NCBI GenBank assembly: GCA_029881795.1
Contig: JAOULX010000004.1
Location: 1 to 64,000, forward strand
Length of the DNA stretch: 64,000 nucleotides
Direction: 5' to 3'
Origin: Gammaproteobacteria bacterium
GTDB lineage: Bacteria > Pseudomonadota > Gammaproteobacteria > SZUA-229
Both the position numbers and the translations under genes were made by a program. This document shows, piece after piece, positions 45,794 through 53,550 of the stretch; positions within the stretch are counted from its first letter, which is position 1, and every line of letters starts with the position of its first letter. Under the pieces are notes generated by a model. The model saw only the letters and a program-made list of their open reading frames with translations, was not told the DNA's origin and ran no database searches.

Positions 45794-46489
45794 CTAGGCC
45801 ACTATATCAAAAACGTCTTGAGCTGGTGAAGCCAGACTAGTGCTTGAGTAACCCGCCGCAGCCGCCTCGGCCTGTGTATTCAGTGTTTCTGTATCAGCCT
45901 GTTCGTTCTTCTCACCCGCCGCTTTATTTTTGCCTGCTTGTGCCTGCATCTGTTGCAACTCTCTTTGCTGAATAGCTATATCAACCCTGGCTTTAGAAGC
46001 CATGCGTGTTGCATCTGAGGCTACGCGTAAATCCTGCGTTGATGGCTCGGCTGGTGCTAATGCCGCTCGCCTGACAACTTCTGCCTTTGCCAGTGTTGCT
46101 CTGGGATCTGATGGCACCGCCGAAGTGCTGATCGAAACCTCTCCACCGACAGCGTATAAACGGCCATCTGACCCACGTTGATAGGAAAAACTGGCACCAC
46201 TGGTAACATGCTTTCCACCGGCCGCGATATGAGCCTGTTCATGCGCCCGTACTTCCCGGTCGCGACTTTGTAGTTTTTGTAGCTGTTTTGCTTCTGCTTG
46301 CTGAGTCTGCTGCTGCCTTTTCTCAGCCGCTGCAGTTTCTGGTGTAGCATCTGATTTTTGCTGGTATGAGGAGGTTGAAGCAGACGCTTCGGAAGAACTG
46401 ACTGATTTTGATTCAGACGAATCGGTGCGCGCTGAGCTCGACGCGCCTCGAATCGGACCGGTTATTTTGTGTGTAGAAATTTCCACCAT
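45794..46489 (-). CDS. HEQAH putative metalloprotease (SprA-related/CJM1_0395-like family)
   Basis: The 231-residue protein has a Ser/Gln-rich disordered N-terminus (about 1-75), a conserved block REVRAHEQAHIAAGG (zinc-protease-like HExxH, about 79-93), YAVGGEVSI, and a helical, Gln/Ala-rich C-terminus. There is no signal peptide. The block matches the family often labelled SprA-related or CJM1_0395-like putative metalloprotease. The true activity is unknown. It starts 30 bp after the mini axial-type gene, so the pair is likely one operon. Confidence 0.78.
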   Translation of the reverse strand: MVEISTHKITGPIRGASSSARTDSSESKSVSSSEASASTSSYQQKSDATPETAAAEKRQQQTQQAEAKQLQKLQSRDREVRAHEQAHIAAGGKHVTSGASFSYQRGSDGRLYAVGGEVSISTSAVPSDPRATLAKAEVVRRAALAPAEPSTQDLRVASDATRMASKARVDIAIQQRELQQMQAQAGKNKAAGEKNEQADTETLNTQAEAAAAGYSSTSLASPAQDVFDIVA

Positions 46490-46519
46490 TCAGAACTCAA
46501 AGGTTTAAACGGAGTTGCG

Positions 46520-46759
46520 TTAGGCTTCTGTGTCCAGCAATGTTCCCACCGTTTCACTAACGGCCGAAACCACTTTGGCATTAGCCTGTACCTGAACTTC
46601 GCTTTGTTTTAAGCCAACCAGAGAGCCTGCCAGGTCTGTTTCTTTACCGGCCTGATTAAGCTGGTCAGCACCGGCAATCTCAGACGCATTACGACGCAGG
46701 TTATTGAGACCTTGCTGAATACCCATAACTGCGCTGTTTTGTACCGCCAAAATACCCAT
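46520..46759 (-). CDS. Miniature flagellar rod/hook-like protein
   Basis: The 79-residue protein looks like the two end helices of a flagellar axial protein joined directly. The N-terminus MGILAVQNSAVMGIQQGL plus LRRNASEIAGA resembles the rod/hook start ALSGLxxxxxxLxxxANNIAN. The C-terminus VQVQANAKVVSAVSETVGTL resembles the FlgE/FlgG end YxANAKVIxTxDxMLGTLL. No D1/D2 domain is present. Such proteins are sometimes labelled FlgE in databases. The role is unknown; assembly at a rod or hook, or capping, is an inference. Confidence 0.72.
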   Translation of the reverse strand: MGILAVQNSAVMGIQQGLNNLRRNASEIAGADQLNQAGKETDLAGSLVGLKQSEVQVQANAKVVSAVSETVGTLLDTEA

Positions 46760-46906
46760 ATTGACTCCAGAAATGACGTTATTACTTGCTTTATAGCCTC
46801 TGATTGCTCAAAAAACAACCAGAACGAGTTCATTCTAACTGATTTCAGCGCTTTCGTAGCTTATTTTCTGACTAGTGGTTGACTTCGCGAATGTTACTCT
46901 CGCCAC

Positions 46907-47797
46907 TTATGCATTTTTATTCTTTTGCAAAGCAACACGCCGGATTCGTCGCATTCGCCTGACTTTAATCTTTCGCGGACTATCAAAATTACTAGACTTG
47001 CCGCTTTCTGACGAGTTCTCATCATCAGTGATGACTTGCTCGTTAATTATGGCGGTCGCTAATTCTTCGGTTTTTTGCTCCAAAGCCAGTTCAGGCGCTA
47101 TCTTATCTAAATCTTTTATTTCAGCCAAAGACGGTAACTGATCCAGAGATGTCAGATTGAAGTAATCGAGAAACTCCCGGGTTGATCCATAAATAGCCGG
47201 CTTCCCCGGTACATCACGGTGACCGACAACCCGAACCCACTCCCGCTCTACCAGAGTCTTTATGATATGGCTGCTGACACTGACACCCCGAATCGCCTCA
47301 ATCTCACCCCGTGTTATCGGCTGACGATAAGCAATCAAAACCAGCGTTTCCAGCAAAGCACGCGAATACTTTGAAGGCTTTTCTTCCCACAGTTTGCCGA
47401 CATAATCAGCATAACCCTGTCGCACCTGAAAACGGTAACCAGAAGCCACTTCTTTCAGCTCCATTGCGCGCCCGCTGTAATCCTGTTGCAAACTGCTAAT
47501 AACGTCTACGATGGCACGTTTCAGGTTAACTGACTCTGGCGTTTCCTGTGACTGATCTTTTGTATCCGCTATGCTTTCAGCGTTGTCATCAGCGACAGTT
47601 TCCGGCGCCGCAGCCTGATCTGCCGTATGCACCGTATCATTGGCTGCCACATTAACAGCCGCTTGAGGCTCACTACTATCGGCTTTTTGCTCAGTTGATC
47701 GCTCGCTCAACATTTTTTCAAGGTGACTCAGACTCAGTATCCGGTCAGAAGCCAGCAAAATAGCTTCTACAACATTTTTTAATTTGATTTTATCCAT
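46907..47797 (-). CDS. scpB: Segregation and condensation protein B
   Basis: The 296-residue ScpB starts KNVVEAILLASDRILSLSHL and has the conserved region GRAMELKEVASGYRFQVR and RALLETLVLIAYRQPITRGEIEAIRGVSV. About 65 acidic, low-complexity residues (about 32-97) are inserted inside the first winged-helix domain, and the C-terminus ends in a basic tail (RKIKVRRMRRIRRV). With ScpA and SMC it condenses chromosomes. It begins 11 bp after scpA. Confidence 0.94.
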   Translation of the reverse strand: MDKIKLKNVVEAILLASDRILSLSHLEKMLSERSTEQKADSSEPQAAVNVAANDTVHTADQAAAPETVADDNAESIADTKDQSQETPESVNLKRAIVDVISSLQQDYSGRAMELKEVASGYRFQVRQGYADYVGKLWEEKPSKYSRALLETLVLIAYRQPITRGEIEAIRGVSVSSHIIKTLVEREWVRVVGHRDVPGKPAIYGSTREFLDYFNLTSLDQLPSLAEIKDLDKIAPELALEQKTEELATAIINEQVITDDENSSESGKSSNFDSPRKIKVRRMRRIRRVALQKNKNA

Positions 47798-47808
47798 TGT
47801 ATTACCTG

Positions 47809-48723
47809 TTATGAGGATGGACTCGAAGTATCATCAGATTCAAAAGAATCATCCATCGATTCGGCATCACTTTCCTCTTCTTCAATCTCAGTTTGATTAT
47901 GACTATTTGCAACGGCTTTAACATGTATCGGCGCGTAGGGTTCAGCTTGAACCATATCAATCAACTGTTCCTTTACCAGCTCCAGAATTGCCAAGAAGGT
48001 AACAACCAGTCCACGCCTACCCTCCTGAACATTGAATAAGCTGGTATACGCGATGAACTCGCTGCTGGATAATTTCGACAAAACGATCGTCATCCGTTCG
48101 CGCACAGAAATCGGTTCACGAGAAATATGATGATGTGAACTGATTTCAGCCCGTTTTAACACATCCTGAAACGCTAATAGCAATTCACGCAGATCAATAT
48201 CCGGTAGCGGCTTATCCTGCTTCAAGTCCGGTAATTCGATATTGATTTCGAAGGTATCGCGCTCCATACGAGGCAGCTTGTCGATATTTTCAGCGGCACT
48301 TCGAAAACGCTCATATTCCTGCAAACGCCGAACCAGCTCGGCTCTGGGGTCTTCTTCGTCTTCGGTTTCTTCTACCCGTGGCAATAACATCCGCGATTTG
48401 ATTTCAGCCAGCATCGCAGCCATGACTAAATATTCAGCCGCTAATTCCAGCCTGATCTCGGTCATCAGGTGAATATATTGCATGTATTGCTCTGTTATCT
48501 CTGAGATAGAGACAGTCAATACATCCATATTCTGTCGTTTAATCAGATACAACAACAGATCCAGCGGCCCTTCAAAGGCTTCGAGAAAGATCTCCAGCGC
48601 ATCCGGCGGAATATACAGATCTTTCGGTAATACCGTGAGTGGCTCGCCCTGCACCAGAGCAAATGGCATTTCGCCTTGTTGCGGCTGAACAATCGTCTGG
48701 CGCTTATTTTCGTCGGTGATCAA
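47809..48723 (-). CDS. scpA: Segregation and condensation protein A
   Basis: The 304-residue ScpA (kleisin) has the signature FEGPLDLLLYLIKRQNMDV, YLVMAAMLAEIKSRMLLP and FLAILELVKEQLI. The C-terminus is an acidic Ser/Asp-rich tail. The frame opens at TTG 48723, 5 bp after trpS; ATG 48669 with AAGG upstream is an alternative start that keeps the whole family domain. It works with ScpB in the SMC-like complex. Confidence 0.94.
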   Translation of the reverse strand: MITDENKRQTIVQPQQGEMPFALVQGEPLTVLPKDLYIPPDALEIFLEAFEGPLDLLLYLIKRQNMDVLTVSISEITEQYMQYIHLMTEIRLELAAEYLVMAAMLAEIKSRMLLPRVEETEDEEDPRAELVRRLQEYERFRSAAENIDKLPRMERDTFEINIELPDLKQDKPLPDIDLRELLLAFQDVLKRAEISSHHHISREPISVRERMTIVLSKLSSSEFIAYTSLFNVQEGRRGLVVTFLAILELVKEQLIDMVQAEPYAPIHVKAVANSHNQTEIEEEESDAESMDDSFESDDTSSPSS

Positions 48724-48728
48724 TGACT

Positions 48729-49940
48729 TTATCCCAGCCCCATCGCTTTACGTACTTCTTCCAGCGTATCACGAGCCACGTCACGGGCTGCTTCACAGCC
48801 TTCATCAACAATAGCTTTAACCGCACTGGGGTCATCAATATATTCTTTAGCACGTTCCTGAATGGGTTTTAACTCAGCAATCACCGCATCAATCACCGGC
48901 TGTTTGCACTCAACACAGCCGATACCGGCACTCTTACAGCCTTCCTGTACCCACTCGCAGGTTTGCTCATCGGAATAAACTTCATGAAACTGCCAGACCG
49001 GACAATTTTTTGGGTCACCCGGATCGGTACGACGAACCCGCGCGGGATCGGTCGGCATGGTGCGCATTTTTTTCTCAATATCATCTGTCGAATCACGTAA
49101 GGCAATCGTGTTTCGATATGATTTGGACATTTTCTGACCATCCAGTCCCGGCATTTTCGAAGCCTTGGTTAACAGGGCTTTTGGCTCTGGCAATATGATC
49201 TTACCAGCACCTTCCAGATAGCCGAATAAGCGCTCTTTGTCGCCGATAGAGATATTCTGTTGCGATTCGAGTAAAGCACGGGCCACATCCAGTGCCTGTG
49301 CATCACCTTGTTCCTGATAACTTTTACGGTATTCACGGAACATTTTAGCGTTTTTCTTGCCCATTTTTGAAATGGCGGATTCGGCTTTTTCTTCAAAACC
49401 AATTTCACGACCATAGATGTGATTAAACCGTCTTGCCACTTCGCGGGTTAATTCGACGTGCGCAACCTGATCTTCACCGACCGGTACCTGACCCGCTTTA
49501 TAAACCAATATATCAGCGCTTTGTAACAACGGGTAACCCAGAAAACCATACGTAGCGAGGTCTTTTTCTTTCAGCTTGGCCTGCTGATCTTTAAATGTTG
49601 GTACTCGCTCAAGCCAGCCCAGAGGGGTGATCATTGACAATAATAAATGCAACTCAGCATGTTCAGGTACTCGGGACTGAATGAAAATTTTTGACGCACC
49701 AGGGCTGACGCCGGCGGCCAGCCAGTCAATCACCATATCATTGCTGCTTTCGGCGATGATGCCAGGGTTTTCGTATTCGGTGGTTAGCGCGTGCCAGTCG
49801 GCAACAAAGAAAAAGCATTCGTATTCATGCTGTAGATTCACCCAATTTTTTAATACGCCATGGTAGTGTCCTAAATGCAATAAACCAGTAGGACGCATAC
49901 CCGATAATACACGTTGATGCTGAGCAGGAACGGTGTTCAT
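48729..49940 (-). CDS. trpS: Tryptophanyl-tRNA synthetase with likely [4Fe-4S] motif
   Basis: The 403-residue class I synthetase has HIGH-type RPTGLLHLGHYHG and KMSKS in GLDGQKMSKSYRNT. It is longer than the usual 330-350 residues. The extra C-terminal part holds cysteines in NCPVW, QEGC, GIGC and VEC, giving C-x21-C-x6-C-x2-C. This is very close to the C-x22-C-x6-C-x2-C motif that binds a [4Fe-4S] cluster in the Thermotoga enzyme. It charges tRNA-Trp. It lies in an operon between the M50 protease and scpA. Confidence 0.95.
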   Translation of the reverse strand: MNTVPAQHQRVLSGMRPTGLLHLGHYHGVLKNWVNLQHEYECFFFVADWHALTTEYENPGIIAESSNDMVIDWLAAGVSPGASKIFIQSRVPEHAELHLLLSMITPLGWLERVPTFKDQQAKLKEKDLATYGFLGYPLLQSADILVYKAGQVPVGEDQVAHVELTREVARRFNHIYGREIGFEEKAESAISKMGKKNAKMFREYRKSYQEQGDAQALDVARALLESQQNISIGDKERLFGYLEGAGKIILPEPKALLTKASKMPGLDGQKMSKSYRNTIALRDSTDDIEKKMRTMPTDPARVRRTDPGDPKNCPVWQFHEVYSDEQTCEWVQEGCKSAGIGCVECKQPVIDAVIAELKPIQERAKEYIDDPSAVKAIVDEGCEAARDVARDTLEEVRKAMGLG

Positions 49941-49987
49941 TATAACCCTCTAGTAACCCCAAAAAGTGCGCATGTTGGATCTCAGCA

Positions 49988-50641
49988 TCATAATCCGACG
50001 ATGGAATAGATAATCGTCTGTAGCTGAGCCACAACCGGCCCCAGAATTTTACCTAATATGCCACTAAACAACAGCAATAACAGAATAATCATCCCGTATG
50101 GTTCGAGTTTCATATACTTTATCGCCAGCACTGGTGACAAAAAACCCGTCACAACACGCCCGCCATCCAGCGGCAGCAAGGGCAATAGATTTAATGCCAT
50201 TAATATCAGATTAATCATAATGCCGGCTTGTGCCATCATCGCCAGCGGTCTGGTCAGTGAACCTTGTGGGTCCATCCAGTTAATCGCAAACGCCAGCATT
50301 AATGCCCAAAATCCAGCCATTATTAAATTAGATGCTGGCCCGGCCACTGCTACTATCGCCATATCTTGCAGTGGTTTTTTAAAATTTCGCGCATCAACCG
50401 GTACCGGCTTGGCCCAGCCAAACACAAAACCGCCCAGCACGATCAATATCAATGGCACAAGCACAGTGCCAATGAGGTCGATATGCTTTAGCGGATTGGC
50501 AGTAATCCGTCCCAGTGTTCTGGCTGTCGGGTCACCGAGTTTATTCGCCACCCAGCCATGAGCCGCCTCATGCAAAGTGATAGCGAAGATAACCGGTAAA
50601 CTCCAGATAGTAATGGCTTCTAAAATTTGATCAAAATTCAT
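49988..50641 (-). CDS. Site-2 protease family (M50) membrane metalloprotease
   Basis: The 217-residue protein has about five membrane segments, the zinc motif FAITLHEAAHGWVAN (HExxH, about 19-33) and LNLLPLLPLDGGRVV (NxxPxxPxDGG, about 147-161). It lacks PDZ or CBS domains, so it is the minimal form often found beside trpS and scpA. Substrate unknown; it would cut within the membrane. Confidence 0.9.
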   Translation of the reverse strand: MNFDQILEAITIWSLPVIFAITLHEAAHGWVANKLGDPTARTLGRITANPLKHIDLIGTVLVPLILIVLGGFVFGWAKPVPVDARNFKKPLQDMAIVAVAGPASNLIMAGFWALMLAFAINWMDPQGSLTRPLAMMAQAGIMINLILMALNLLPLLPLDGGRVVTGFLSPVLAIKYMKLEPYGMIILLLLLFSGILGKILGPVVAQLQTIIYSIVGL

Positions 50642-50690
50642 CTTTACTCTTAATAACTCACTTGTAACTTGGCCGGGTTAATAACCGACT

Positions 50691-51317
50691 TTATAGCGCC
50701 TCAATACCATGATCAGTACCTTTACCCTGACGCCTCAGCAGCGGGACATCTCCTGTTAAATCAATCACAGTCGTCGGTTCAAAGCCACAATGCCCGCCAT
50801 CAATCACCAGATCCAGTTCATGCTCTAGCAGCTGCCGGATCTCCCAGGCATCGGTCATCGGTAATTCCTCACCTGGCAGGATCGCTGTCGAACTGAGGAT
50901 TGGTTGCCCCAGTGTTGAAAGCAGCTCTGTCACAATCGGGTGATCAACAATACGGATGCCTATGGTACGGCGTTTCGGGTGCATTAAACGCCGCGGCACT
51001 TCGTGTGTAGCGGGTAATAGAAATGTATATGGCCCGGGCGAAATCGACTTCAATAAACGGTAATGAGTATTGGTCACCTTGGCATAGGTGGCGATTTCAG
51101 ACAAATCCTTACAAACCAGCGTAAAGTGATGCTTGTCATCAACTTTACGAATCCGGCGGATCACTTCAAGTGCCTTTTTATCGCCTAAATGACAACCAAA
51201 AGCATAACTGGAATCCGTCGGGTAAGCGATAACGCCGCCCTTATCCAGAATTTCCACAGCCTGATGAATCAGCCGTGCCTGTGGGTGAGTAGGATGGATT
51301 TCAAAAAACTGGCTCAT
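50691..51317 (-). CDS. YciO/Sua5/YrdC-family protein (TsaC-like)
   Basis: The 208-residue protein has the YrdC fold: GGVIAYPTDSSYAFGCHLG, KDLSEIATYAK, SPGPYTFLLPAT and RTIGIRI. These match the YciO branch more than TsaC. TsaC forms threonylcarbamoyl-AMP for tRNA t6A; YciO itself has weak or uncertain activity. It precedes the M50 protease in the same operon. Confidence 0.88.
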   Translation of the reverse strand: MSQFFEIHPTHPQARLIHQAVEILDKGGVIAYPTDSSYAFGCHLGDKKALEVIRRIRKVDDKHHFTLVCKDLSEIATYAKVTNTHYRLLKSISPGPYTFLLPATHEVPRRLMHPKRRTIGIRIVDHPIVTELLSTLGQPILSSTAILPGEELPMTDAWEIRQLLEHELDLVIDGGHCGFEPTTVIDLTGDVPLLRRQGKGTDHGIEAL

Positions 51318-51470
51318 TAATTATTTTATTTGTCTGCAAGAGGCCGGCATTCTAGCATTCTCTGACAAGTTTGACCTATCAAAATAAAGCCCGCCCCAGC
51401 TATCGAAGCGCTTGAACTTGTGTTAGATTTGTTGGCCCAAAAGAAGATGACACAAGCCTTAAATACCTCT

Positions 51471-52121
51471 ATGAAGCTGTTAATTGATTTTTTTCCGATA
51501 ATTCTGTTTTTTATTACTTATCATCAGGCCGGTGCTATTACCGAGAACACGGCAATTGGCCAGCTGTTTGATTCTTCGCAGCCCGAGATCATCGTCGCCA
51601 CCATGCTGGCAACGGCGGTCGCCATCATCTCCAGCTTTATACAGGTTGGCGGTTACTGGTTAAAAAATCGCTCAGTAGAAAAAATGCACATCTTCTCTTT
51701 GTTATTGATTACGATTTTAGGCGGCATCACAATTGCTTTTGGCGACCCGGCTTTTATTCAGTGGAAACCTACCGTACTTAACTGGGTTTTTGCTGCCGCC
51801 TTTCTGATCAGCCAGTATGTGGGGAAAAGTAGTCTGGTACATCGTATGATGAGTTCACAAATCAGTCTACCTGATGCGGTCTGGAAAAGACTTAACTTAT
51901 CCTGGGTTGTATTTTTTATAATCAGCGGACTGGCTAATATCTACGTCGCCTTTTACTACGCAGTCGAACTGGACGAAAAAACCCGCATGGATACCTGGGT
52001 CAACTTCAAATTATTTGGTCTGTTAGGTTTAACTGTCATCTTTGTTATTGCACAGGCCTTCTATCTGGCCCGATACATGACACCTGAAGAAGATGCTAAC
52101 CAAGACGGAAATAACGCCTGA
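51471..52121 (+). CDS. YciB/IspZ-family inner membrane septation protein
   Basis: The protein has five membrane segments and the family motifs [36 protein letters not shown] and [21 protein letters not shown]. YciB links the envelope and the division machinery in Escherichia coli. ATG 51471 starts at the conserved family beginning; an in-frame ATG at 51447 and a GTG at 51420 are possible and none has a strong ribosome site. The C-terminus has an acidic tail. The stop overlaps the yciI ATG (TGATG). Confidence 0.9.
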   Translation: MKLLIDFFPIILFFITYHQAGAITENTAIGQLFDSSQPEIIVATMLATAVAIISSFIQVGGYWLKNRSVEKMHIFSLLLITILGGITIAFGDPAFIQWKPTVLNWVFAAAFLISQYVGKSSLVHRMMSSQISLPDAVWKRLNLSWVVFFIISGLANIYVAFYYAVELDEKTRMDTWVNFKLFGLLGLTVIFVIAQAFYLARYMTPEEDANQDGNNA

Positions 52122-52423
52122 TGCTATATGTGATTATTGCAACCGATGTAGAAAACAGTCTGGCTGACAGACTGGCCGCCCGACCTGCTCACCTTGAACG
52201 GCTACAGTTATTGCAAAAACAAGGTCGTCTGATCACAGCCGGGCCACACCCGGCGATTGATAGTGAAGACCCTGGCGAAGCTGGCTTCACAGGCAGCCTG
52301 ATTATTGCCGAATTTGAATCGCTGCAGGAGGCGCAATCGTGGGCGCAGGCCGATCCTTACAACGCAGCCGGTGTTTATGCCAAGGTTATCGTCAAACCAT
52401 TTAAAAAGGTATTTCCGCAATAG
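52121..52423 (+). CDS. yciI: YciI-family protein
   Basis: The 100-residue protein begins [28 protein letters not shown], with the His in [13 protein letters not shown] and [14 protein letters not shown], all typical of YciI. The YciI fold is a ferredoxin-like dimer with a His/Asp pocket; its reaction is uncertain. It is coupled by a 1-bp overlap to yciB, the usual partner. Confidence 0.92.
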   Translation: MLYVIIATDVENSLADRLAARPAHLERLQLLQKQGRLITAGPHPAIDSEDPGEAGFTGSLIIAEFESLQEAQSWAQADPYNAAGVYAKVIVKPFKKVFPQ

Positions 52424-52455
52424 TTTAAATTTCGCCGGATAATCGGCTTTTTCTC

Positions 52456-52485
52456 TTGCTGATGCAAGAAATTATCCTGTAGAAT
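52456..52485 (+). promoter_or_regulatory. Probable sigma-70 promoter of tRNA-Leu
   Basis: TTGCTG (52456-52461) and TAGAAT (52480-52485) are 18 bp apart, about 44 bp before the mature tRNA. Confidence 0.5.
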
Positions 52486-52528
52486 ACGCCGCTTGGTCAG
52501 GCAATCTGCCTATCTAAAATTGTTATAC

Positions 52529-52615
52529 GCCGGTGTGGTGAAATTGGTATACACGAGGGATTCAAAATCCCTTGCCAGCAATGGCGTGGCGGTTCAAGTC
52601 CGCCCACCGGTACCA
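52529..52615 (+). tRNA. tRNA-Leu (anticodon CAA)
   Basis: An 87-base type II tRNA with a long variable arm and encoded CCA. The acceptor GCCGGTG pairs with CACCGGT, with a G-U pair at the end. The anticodon stem AGGGA/TCCCT encloses the loop TTCAAAA (anticodon CAA, reads UUG). Confidence 0.95.
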
Positions 52616-52861
52616 CTTCTTAAATCATTATTTCTATTGCTCTGATAAGACCCCAGAACAACCACTCGACTATCAATAACAAGCTGTCCTATTAAATTAA
52701 ATACAACTTAAGTTAAGCGCTATTAAGAGAAATTGTTATTCTTTACACAATTCACGGAATAATATGCCTGTCATTCAATACGCGTCGAAATTATTTACAT
52801 TTCAGGATTTTTTATAAGACCTACTTTAGCTTAGTTATTGAAAATCCAATCAAAAAAAACA

Positions 52862-52879
52862 CTGGAACAGTAATTGCAT
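52862..52879 (+). promoter_or_regulatory. Sigma-54 promoter (-24/-12) of the PEP-CTERM gene
   Basis: CTGGAAC at -24 and TTGCAT at -12 (52862-52879) give the invariant GG-N10-GC spacing (GG 52864-52865, GC 52876-52877) and match TGGCAC-N5-TTGCA at 10 of 11 positions. Transcription would start near 52889, leaving a 5' leader of about 28 nt with AAAGGAGA before ATG 52917. The rest of the 52616-52861 gap is AT-rich and carries no other signal that I can identify; it may hold an enhancer-type activator site. Confidence 0.72.
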
Positions 52880-52916
52880 TGTTAAAGATGTATTTGTGAT
52901 AGAAAGGAGACTTATC

Positions 52917-53450
52917 ATGAAAGCGATTATTTCAACATTTTCGACCATCGCCTTACTGCTGTATTCGCTATCGGCCTCTGCTATTTTCATGGGTGGCTGG
53001 ACTGCAGATTCGGGCACGGGTGATGGCTACGTCGATGAATCAAACTTTCCAAACTCAATCATGCTATTTGGCAATGATAATGGTGACGAAGGCGTCTTTA
53101 CCAGCTACTTCACCACGATAGGTCAGGACATGAATTTCAGTTTTGACTGGATCTATGGCACCACTGACACTGAAGGAGCAGCATATGATCCGTTCGGCTA
53201 TTTTATCAACGATGAGTACACCCAATTAACCGATGACGATGGAAACTTTCTACAAATGGGTTCTGAAATGCTCAGCTTGCTGAGTTCAGATCTGTTTGGC
53301 TTTTATATTGACTCAACTGATGGCTGCTGCGGCGAAGCAGGTGCCTATATCAACCCAGACTACGAAGTTTCTGTACCAGAGCCTTCTACACTGGCACTGA
53401 TGGGGCTGGGACTGCTTGGTTTTGGATTAACCAGAATCCGGCTTAAGTAA
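52917..53450 (+). CDS. PEP-CTERM sorting-domain exported protein
   Basis: The 177-residue protein has a signal peptide (MKAIISTFSTIALLLYSLSA) and a C-terminal PEP-CTERM tail: VPEPSTLALMGLGLLGFGL followed by the basic TRIRLK. The mature part is acidic, Gly/Asp/Phe-rich, with SFDWIYGTTDTEG and a CC pair. PEP-CTERM proteins are cut and attached by an exosortase and usually go with exopolysaccharide, implying an EpsH-type exosortase elsewhere. ATG 52917 has AAAGGAGA upstream, and the sigma-54 promoter is just before it. Confidence 0.9.
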   Translation: MKAIISTFSTIALLLYSLSASAIFMGGWTADSGTGDGYVDESNFPNSIMLFGNDNGDEGVFTSYFTTIGQDMNFSFDWIYGTTDTEGAAYDPFGYFINDEYTQLTDDDGNFLQMGSEMLSLLSSDLFGFYIDSTDGCCGEAGAYINPDYEVSVPEPSTLALMGLGLLGFGLTRIRLK

Positions 53451-53475
53451 CCCTTAAGCAGATTAAACCCCTATT

Positions 53476-53502
53476 AAAAAGAGCCGAAAGGCTCTTTTTT
53501 TT
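53476..53502 (+). terminator. Intrinsic terminator after the PEP-CTERM gene
   Basis: AAAAAGAGCC-GAAA-GGCTCTTTTTTTT forms a tight stem with a GNRA-like tetraloop and a T-run, 26 bp after the stop. Confidence 0.92.
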
Positions 53503-53550
53503 GGTGGATTTTAATAACATTAACCGGTAGGACGCTTTGTAATAAACGTG

